This document shows, piece by piece, positions 57,689 to 64,000 of a stretch of 64,000 bases of DNA; the first letter of the stretch is position 1; each line of letters starts with the position of its first letter. The translations under genes and the position numbers were made by a program. A model generated the notes under the pieces. The model searched no databases. It was not told the origin of the DNA and saw only the letters and a list, made by a program, of their open reading frames with translations. Origin of the DNA: Dryas octopetala (Eukaryota; Streptophyta; Magnoliopsida; Rosales; Rosaceae); the NCBI GenBank assembly GCA_963921425.1, contig OY992837.1:12063896-12127895 (forward strand), written 5' to 3'.

Positions 57689-57867
57689 ACTTCTTATAAT
57701 TTACACTCTTTAAGTTTGAATCTTTTTCAAACCTTAATGTTAGGTTTGTTTTGCAATTTTTGTCCTCTGTTAGTTTGACCGTTCTTTTGAGGCATTATTT
57801 GTTTACGTAGAAATTATGAGACTCAAGTTATTTTATGTGGCTAGTGATGAGACATCCATCCTAGATT
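57689..57867 (+). repeat. Direct repeat right of helicase fragments
   Basis: Partner of 56676-56870, ending GAGACATCCA like the left copy; beyond this the two differ (CCCTGGG in the left, TCCTAGA here). Confidence 0.78.
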
Positions 57868-58076
57868 CTAGATTGTGTAAGATGGCATCCATGGGTATTT
57901 AAATGGGAAAATGGTATGTGATTTTACAAAAATACCCTTAACAAAAATCAGGATGCACACCTCATCACATGCCACATAAGAAAAAATGTGGGTCCTATAG
58001 TTTCCAAGTAAAAAACCAACCAAATTTGAAATGCAAAGTATTAACGTAAACCAATAAGCACATTATATGAAATGCA

Positions 58077-58326
58077 AAGCCCAAAATCCCCAACCCAATT
58101 AATTCATTTTCTCCATAAAATGACATGCAAAAGCCCGAACCATATATTTTGGTAAGCGGCGAACCTTATCAATAAGTCCAAAAGGCCAGTAGCCCGAACC
58201 CAATTTAATCCATTTTAAACCCAAACGGGTCGGGTTCAAGCCCACCTTCCCAACCCAAAACCCAACCCCTAAAACCCTCCTCCGTCATCTCCCAAACCCT
58301 CCCAAAACCCTACAAGCCAAACCACC
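58077..58326 (+). promoter_or_regulatory. RRP12-like promoter: site II and telo-box motifs
   Basis: AAGCCCA (the complement of site II TGGGCTT) occurs at 58077-58083 and 58238-58244. AAACCCTA (telo box) is at 58305-58312, 15 bp before the start codon, with further AAACCCT words at about 58284. Site II with telo box is the known promoter signature of plant ribosomal-protein and ribosome-biogenesis genes, which fits the product downstream. The transcription start is not known, so some motifs may be in the leader. Confidence 0.6.
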
Positions 58327-61060
58327 ATGGACGAAGACCACCACCACGACGTAGAGGTAGTAGAGCCATTCAACGATGGCGCAGACCTCTGCCAACAGCT
58401 CATGGACCGCTACGCCAAGTCCTCGGCGCCGCAGCACCGCCACCTCCTCGCCACCGCCGCCGCAATGCGCTCGATCCTCACCACCGAGTCCATGCCCCTC
58501 ACTCCTCCCGCCTACTTCGCAGCCACCGTCTCCGCCATTGACGACATGTCGTCCTCTGCTTCCCAGACCTTGGACCCCACTGCCGTAGCCGCACTGATGT
58601 CGTTTTTGACCATGGTGCTCCCGCTGATGCCGCCACAGAGCATCTCGTCAGCCAAGGCAAGCGAGGCGGTTTCGATGCTGACGGGGCTTCTCGGGAGAGA
58701 GGACGGGCTTAGCATGTCCGGCGTGAGAGCTGTGGTTAAGTGCTTGGGGCTTTTGGTAGGGTTTTGTGATTTGGAGGATTGGGGTTCCATCAAATTGGGG
58801 TTCGAGACCTTGCTCAAGTTTTCCATTGATAAGCGACCCAAGGTGGGTTATAGCCTTTTTATTTAATATTGGAATTTTCATGAGAATTTGGACATAAAAT
58901 GCAGTCAATTTGTCAAATTTTGTTATTGGGTTGTATTCGATATAGCTCATTTGCTCGTTGCAATGCTCAAATTTTGTTCTTGGGGTAAATTTGATATAGC
59001 TCATTTGCTCGTTGCAGGTTCGAAAATGTTCTCAAGATTGTCTGGTGAATGTTCTTAAGTCACTCCAGTCCCGCTCTGTTATCAAGGAGGTGAGCGAGTT
59101 GGTGCTGTCTATGCTCAAAGGTTACATGCCTTTGGCACTTGAATTAACTACTTTAGGGACGCCGAAGAATCTAGAGGTCCTTCACATGCTAAATGTAGTG
59201 AAGCTTGCCATTCCCTTTCTGTCAGCGAAAGTCAGTTCAAAACTTCTTTCGGAAATAAATAAGCTTATGCCTCCACGGTTCTCAGCACTCACAAGGCACG
59301 TTCTCCAAATCATTGAAGCATTTTTTGAGACCTCGAGAGTTGATGCCATTGTTTCTAAGGCAGAGGAGACTTTAGCTTCTCTTGCTTCATATGTGTCTTT
59401 GGGGGGTAAGAATCCCTTGGACACTGTCATGTCTGTGGCAACCTTGTTAAAATCTTCTCTGGGTATACTTCGTACTAATGGATCAGCATCATGGATTAAT
59501 AATCTTCCTCTAGTTTGCAGCTCTCTGGCAGGTATGGTTCTTATTGTATTTCCTATATCTAGACACTTAGGTACTAGATTGTTAATGCCAATATCTGTGG
59601 CTCTGCCCAATCTTATTTTCATTTGTCATTGGCAAAATCATGTTACAGAAATATAACACTATGTTCTTCCTAAAAACTCAGAAATTGACACTACTCTACT
59701 TTTTAATATCATATTTCTTAAGACATCTGACATGGTTGCTGGTCATATCTGTCCATAAGATTTTGCCACAAATTTGCTGGCATTTTCAATGCTACGATAT
59801 GAAGCTATTGCATTTTTCTAAAGCTTGTTGACATTCACCTGTTTGCTAGTTCTCAAGCATTCTTAATTGTTTAGTTGGTTGATGTCATTTTAGTGAAAAG
59901 TATTTTGATTATTTTTTGTGCTTCCCTATCCTGAAGGGTATAAGAAAGGCATACCTTAAACAGCAATTGACCACATATATATTATAATAGCGCTTGTTAG
60001 TTAAGGTATTGGATATATAACATATCTCCTATTTATTCTTCAGGTTTACTTCAATAGTTTCTATTGTTAAATTTTATTAGTGATGAGGTTATAGAAATGT
60101 CGATCTGCTTGGTTCTCTGATACATGTTGCCACCTTTACTAATCTAGGTCTTCTTACTTCCGACCCTAGCACTGAATCACATGCTGCAAGTATTTTGAAA
60201 GAGCTAATAAGCCAATTTGTGGATCAAAGAAGTTTGTTGGTTGATGAAAACCAACCTCTTGAAGATGAAGGACGAGAGACTATGAAAGCAAGTGCATTAA
60301 AATCAATATGTTCTATCTTTGAGGATGCCATTAGCACTTGTGGAGGAGTTCCAAATGAGCATATTTTGGACGTTATATCTGCTTTGTTCCTTAAACTCGG
60401 TATGAATATATTAATGAGTCGCATGATCTTAGTTTTGATAAGAGATTCACACAATTATAGCCAAATTATTATTATTACTTTTCCTTTTAAGTTGAATGCC
60501 AGTTTCATAGAATTTGCTCATATTACAGTTAGTTATAATAGTTCATTGTTAGAAACAGGTTGCATTTGTTGATTATTTTTTGTTTGTTTGCAATTTTGCT
60601 GCTTTGTCAGCTAAGTTCATGACCTTGCACACTATCTGGGTGTATAATATCAATTCTTTTTATCATCTATTGTGGTTTGTGTCATTTTCATTTCCAAAAT
60701 TGATCAAATCCTAAAATTTTTCCCTCTCCAAGTGGTTAGAATTGTCTTCCACTATTTGTATCTTACATTGTTTCTTTCATTGGTATGCCAATTTTAATCA
60801 TTACTTTGTATTTTTGGTTATAGGAGGAAACTCTTATATCTATATGGGAAGTATTCTTCTCAAACTTGCTGACTTAATGACACTTGCTAGTGGGGAAAAA
60901 TCTAACACTGACCATGTAAGTGCGAATTATTTAGTTATTATTTTTTAAATATTAGCAAGATTGATAGGGGGCATGGGTGCAAAATGACAACTCATATATA
61001 TAACTTATTATCTCATTGCTTGTTCATGTTTTCCTTATTTGTGCATCTTATTAAATAGTT

Positions 61061-61105
<45 letters not shown>

Positions 61106-62686
61106 GCATATATCTCTATTTATAATGGTGACTTATTAAAAATGGTTGATGTCCACATGCAGCTTCAGAATTGTATTGGAACTGCAGTAATTGCTATGGG
61201 ACCTGAGAGGCTACTTAAACTTGTGCCGATATCTCTTAATGCTGGTGACTTCACCTGTTTAAACATTTGGTTGGTACCTATTTTGAAAAATTATGTTGTT
61301 GGAGCATCACTGGAATACTATATGGAGCATATTATGCCTCTTGCGAAATCCTTTCGTCGGGCCAGTACTAAAGGTATTTTCTTCAAACTTTTTTTCTCTT
61401 TTCATATAGAAATTGGGGAAAAGTAAAAAAAAAAAAATGAAAAATGAAGAAGAAATTAACAGAATACAAATGTATAAATTAACATTTGGGTTATCTGTCT
61501 GAATATGTTGCTGTGATGCTGCAACAGAGTTTAGCAACTCTAGAAAGGTTTTTGTATTTTGTATTTTGTATTTTTATATTTCCATTTTTTATCAGAAAGG
61601 CCTAAAAAGACTCTTGAAAGACTTTTTACATAAGGTTTGTAGCAACTCTAGAATCTGAACTATACATTACATAATGTTTCTATTTAAATCTTAGTCATTC
61701 TAATAAGAAAAAATCTTAGCCATTTGAGCTCATTAGGTGACATGCTAGTCACAAGAAAATAAAGAGAGACATAGCATAATAAAATAAGGACTAGGGCAAT
61801 AATAACTAGTAGGTTGATCTCATTGGTTTGCTTTGCTGTGTGTATTTTTTTGTCTGTGTTTTTTTGGGTGTTAGGAAACAGAACAATTTAATACATAGAA
61901 AAGTTTAACGTATAAACACAGTGAGAACCAGAAGTCTAGAGAGTTCACTCAAACAGTGCAAGAATGGCTAGCATTGTACGTCTCACTATCAGTCTTAAAC
62001 TTTCTTAAAAATATATTTAATATTTGTTACTACCTCTCTATGAGATGAGCACTTTTCTTTTTCCTATTTGGGTATGATTTTTCATGTAAAGAACAAAGTT
62101 CCCTGTCTCAATTCTTCTTCTTGCCTCTGATTTTCTTGTCATTTTCTGGATTTTATATTTTCCTCTGCTCCTCCTTCTCCAGTTAAAAAGTCCATAACCA
62201 GTCAAGATCTACAGGCTCATGCACATGATCTGTTGGGACTGCTACCTTCTTTTTGTCGCCATCCAACTGATATGTACCAAAAATTCGGACGTTTGGCTGA
62301 AGTTTTAGTAACATTTCTTAAGGACTCTTCAATGCATAAAAATGTTGCAGTTGCCTTGCAGGTGGTGTCTCCATAATATTAGAACCCAGTTGATTCACTT
62401 GAATTGCTATTATTGCGCATTTCCCATTGTTTTTCTTTTGATATATTTCATTGTGTAGGTTCTTGTGAATCAGAACAAAAGTGTACTTGACCAAAAAGAT
62501 GGTGCTGGTGAGACAGATTCTTATGCAGTAAACAAATCTGTACTAGAGTTTGGAAACGTACCCACTTATTCAAAGAAAACTGCAATGAAAAACATTAAAG
62601 CTTTGGCATCATGTTCTGCTGAGTTGCTTCAATCCCTGACAGACTTATTTATTGATTCACCCCCGGGGAAGCGTCCATATTTAAAG
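58327..62686 (+). CDS. RRP12: RRP12-like ribosome biogenesis protein, 5' part (7 exons; continues beyond window)
   Basis: RRP12-type proteins are long ARM/HEAT-repeat proteins that help export and mature pre-ribosomal subunits. The start ATG at 58327 (ACCATGG context) opens an acidic, His-rich N-terminus. Exons: 58327-58842, 59018-59531, 60148-60399, 60824-60915, 61163-61373, 62183-62361, 62459-62686; all junctions are GT-AG and phases agree, giving 664 codons so far. Helical repeat blocks are visible throughout, e.g. VRKCSQDCLVNVLKSLQSR, LQNCIGTAVIAMGPERLLKL and the NUC173-like block around QDLQAHAHDLLGLLPSFCR. The last exon ends GKRPYLK at a GTTTTC donor, and no further exon is seen before 64000. 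Family length is about 1250-1300, so roughly half is present. The name RRP12 rests on remembered motifs; another ARM-repeat rRNA-processing factor is the main alternative. Confidence 0.82.
61060..61100. repeat. (CT)n-(AT)n microsatellite in RRP12-like intron
   Basis: A CT run followed by a short TA run, about 60-100 bp upstream of coding exon 5 (61163). Confidence 0.9.
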
Positions 62687-64000
62687 GTTTTCCTTTCATC
62701 CCTTGTTTAACTTTATCCGACAGTTATCGGCATGACCTGAAACCAACTAGTTTTAAGCTGGTTTGATTTGCATTATGAGGGATACTAATGCCCTCGACTC
62801 TAGGTGAAGCGACTATGCCTGTTATTCCCCAGGTTTGGGTTCACTTTCCTGATTTTTGTGGTATGTATGTTGAATCAGATCCAACTCTGGTACAGTTTTG
62901 GACAACTTGACAAACCTGGATTAAATTAGTTTTGTTACTATATTATTTTCCTTGAAGGAGGAGTTGAGTTCTTATTACTGTTAAGGGTATGGGTTGTGTA
63001 GCATGTCAATTTTGCGAACGGCTTTAGGTTATTGAACTGCTATTGGTTGCAGAGTTAAAGCTATAAGGATGTTGATGCAAGCTGTGGTTTTGTTTTAAAT
63101 GCATCCATATACTGATAGCAGAAAAGAAAGCTTCCAATGTTATGACTTTCACTTTTTTTTTTTTAAAGAAAAACTTATATTTTGAAAATAAGATACAAGA
63201 AAAAATCAAGATAAGTTTCAGTTGTTCCTTTTTTTTTATATTTTATTTTTATTGTAATTTGTTTAAAGAATTTAAACCCTTGTTACAGTCAAAAGAAATT
63301 TTAATTCTCATTTGGCAGGCTACTTATTAGGAGAAACCCTGCCCATCTCCAAACATCTCCCTTTAAATGTCGAAAGACCTAGCCTTTTTAAAAGGGATGG
63401 GTGTCACTTTGCTAGTTTGCTATATATACCAGTAAATAGTGGTGTTCAAAAAACTGACTCAAGAGATTAAACAGACCAAGCCATTATTTTATTAAATGCG
63501 GTTAAAGTCAGTTTTAAAATATAAAGGCCTGATTATTTTGGCTTCGTTAATGGTTCCAAGGAAGAGTCGTGCAAATTGAATCAATCCTCCTATAATTAAG
63601 TAGAATTTTGTTTCTCCTGTTTTCATTCAAAGGTGAGTTCTATTTGCTTGCTCTGAAGGTTGAGGATGAGAAGGTAGAATTTTTTTTGTTTGACATAGGA
63701 AGATTGAATTTTGATTGGTTTCTTAAAGCCCATGGTTAAAGCTCATTGTGCTCTTGAAGCACTGACCCATGGTAGCTCATTGTGCTTTTGAAGCACTGAC
63801 CCCTGGGCATTTGTTTGTTGATAGGTTTTTTTGGAATACTTTTTTTGTGTTAGTGTTGTGTAGCTGGACGGATAGGATGAAGTTGTATGTATTATAAAGA
63901 ATGTAAGTTTCATTTACTTAGTTGGTTGACTTCTCGTCCACCACTGGATATTTACTTTGCATACCATTGACTTTTCTTAATAAAGTCTTTGTTTTTTTAT
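62687..64000 (+). other. Intron sequence of the RRP12-like gene (inferred)
   Basis: After the exon ending at 62686 no further coding block is recognised. The stretch is T-rich with no gene. It contains a short direct repeat (TAGCTCATTGTGCT-TTGAAGCACTGACCC, about 63740 and 63774, read in two pieces). The next exon probably lies beyond the window. Confidence 0.5.

Noticed and set aside
58512..58841. Minus-strand frames opposite the first RRP12-like exon
   Set aside because: Shadow frames of a GC-rich exon; the plus strand has the start context, splice sites and phase-consistent exons.

Overview
This window looks like nuclear DNA of a flowering plant, probably a eudicot. It is AT-rich, its genes are split by many GT-AG introns, and it carries (CT)n leader sequences and the usual plant transposons (hAT, Helitron, PIF/Harbinger, MITEs and LINE remnants). 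The species cannot be told from the sequence alone. I saw no rRNA, tRNA or CRISPR array.

Three host genes are well supported. (1) A villin (actin-bundling protein of the VLN2/VLN3 type) lies on the + strand, with 24 coding exons from 15226 to 29263 and a 2.8 kb leader intron. The exon lengths I placed sum to 3060 nt, an exact multiple of three. (2) A single-exon, plant-specific membrane-anchored protein of unknown function (resembling DUF7780) lies on the - strand at 49194-50843. (3) The first seven coding exons of an RRP12-like ribosome-biogenesis ARM-repeat protein lie on the + strand from 58327 and run off the right edge. Broken gene pieces are an F-box/LRR relic (about 1.4-2.3 kb), a MUN-domain (DUF810/PATROL1-like) exon fragment carried inside a hAT element (8.65-9.05 kb), and two exon fragments of a DEAD-box RNA helicase (56.9-57.5 kb).

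The left 12 kb is transposon-rich: a 1.1 kb hAT (3189-4333), a gene-carrying hAT (8325-9369) and three decayed foldback elements (9.9-11.2 kb). The villin introns hold a Helitron, two decayed LINE 3' ends, a Mutator-like MITE, several microsatellites and a tandem duplication that has copied one coding exon. At 30.9-36.8 kb there is a near-perfect 401 bp foldback, then a PIF/Harbinger transposon with both genes (each with one lesion), bracketed by identical 150 bp direct repeats. From 37 to 49 kb there is no gene, but there are duplicated segments, MITEs and a 2.8 kb hAT full of internal tandem repeats. From 51 to 57 kb come more MITEs, a second Helitron and the helicase fragments.

The genes do not form a functional cluster. 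The main interest is genome dynamics: an in-frame exon duplication in villin, exon capture by a hAT element with intact ends, and repeated cases where one copy of a local duplication carries a MITE and its sister copy does not.
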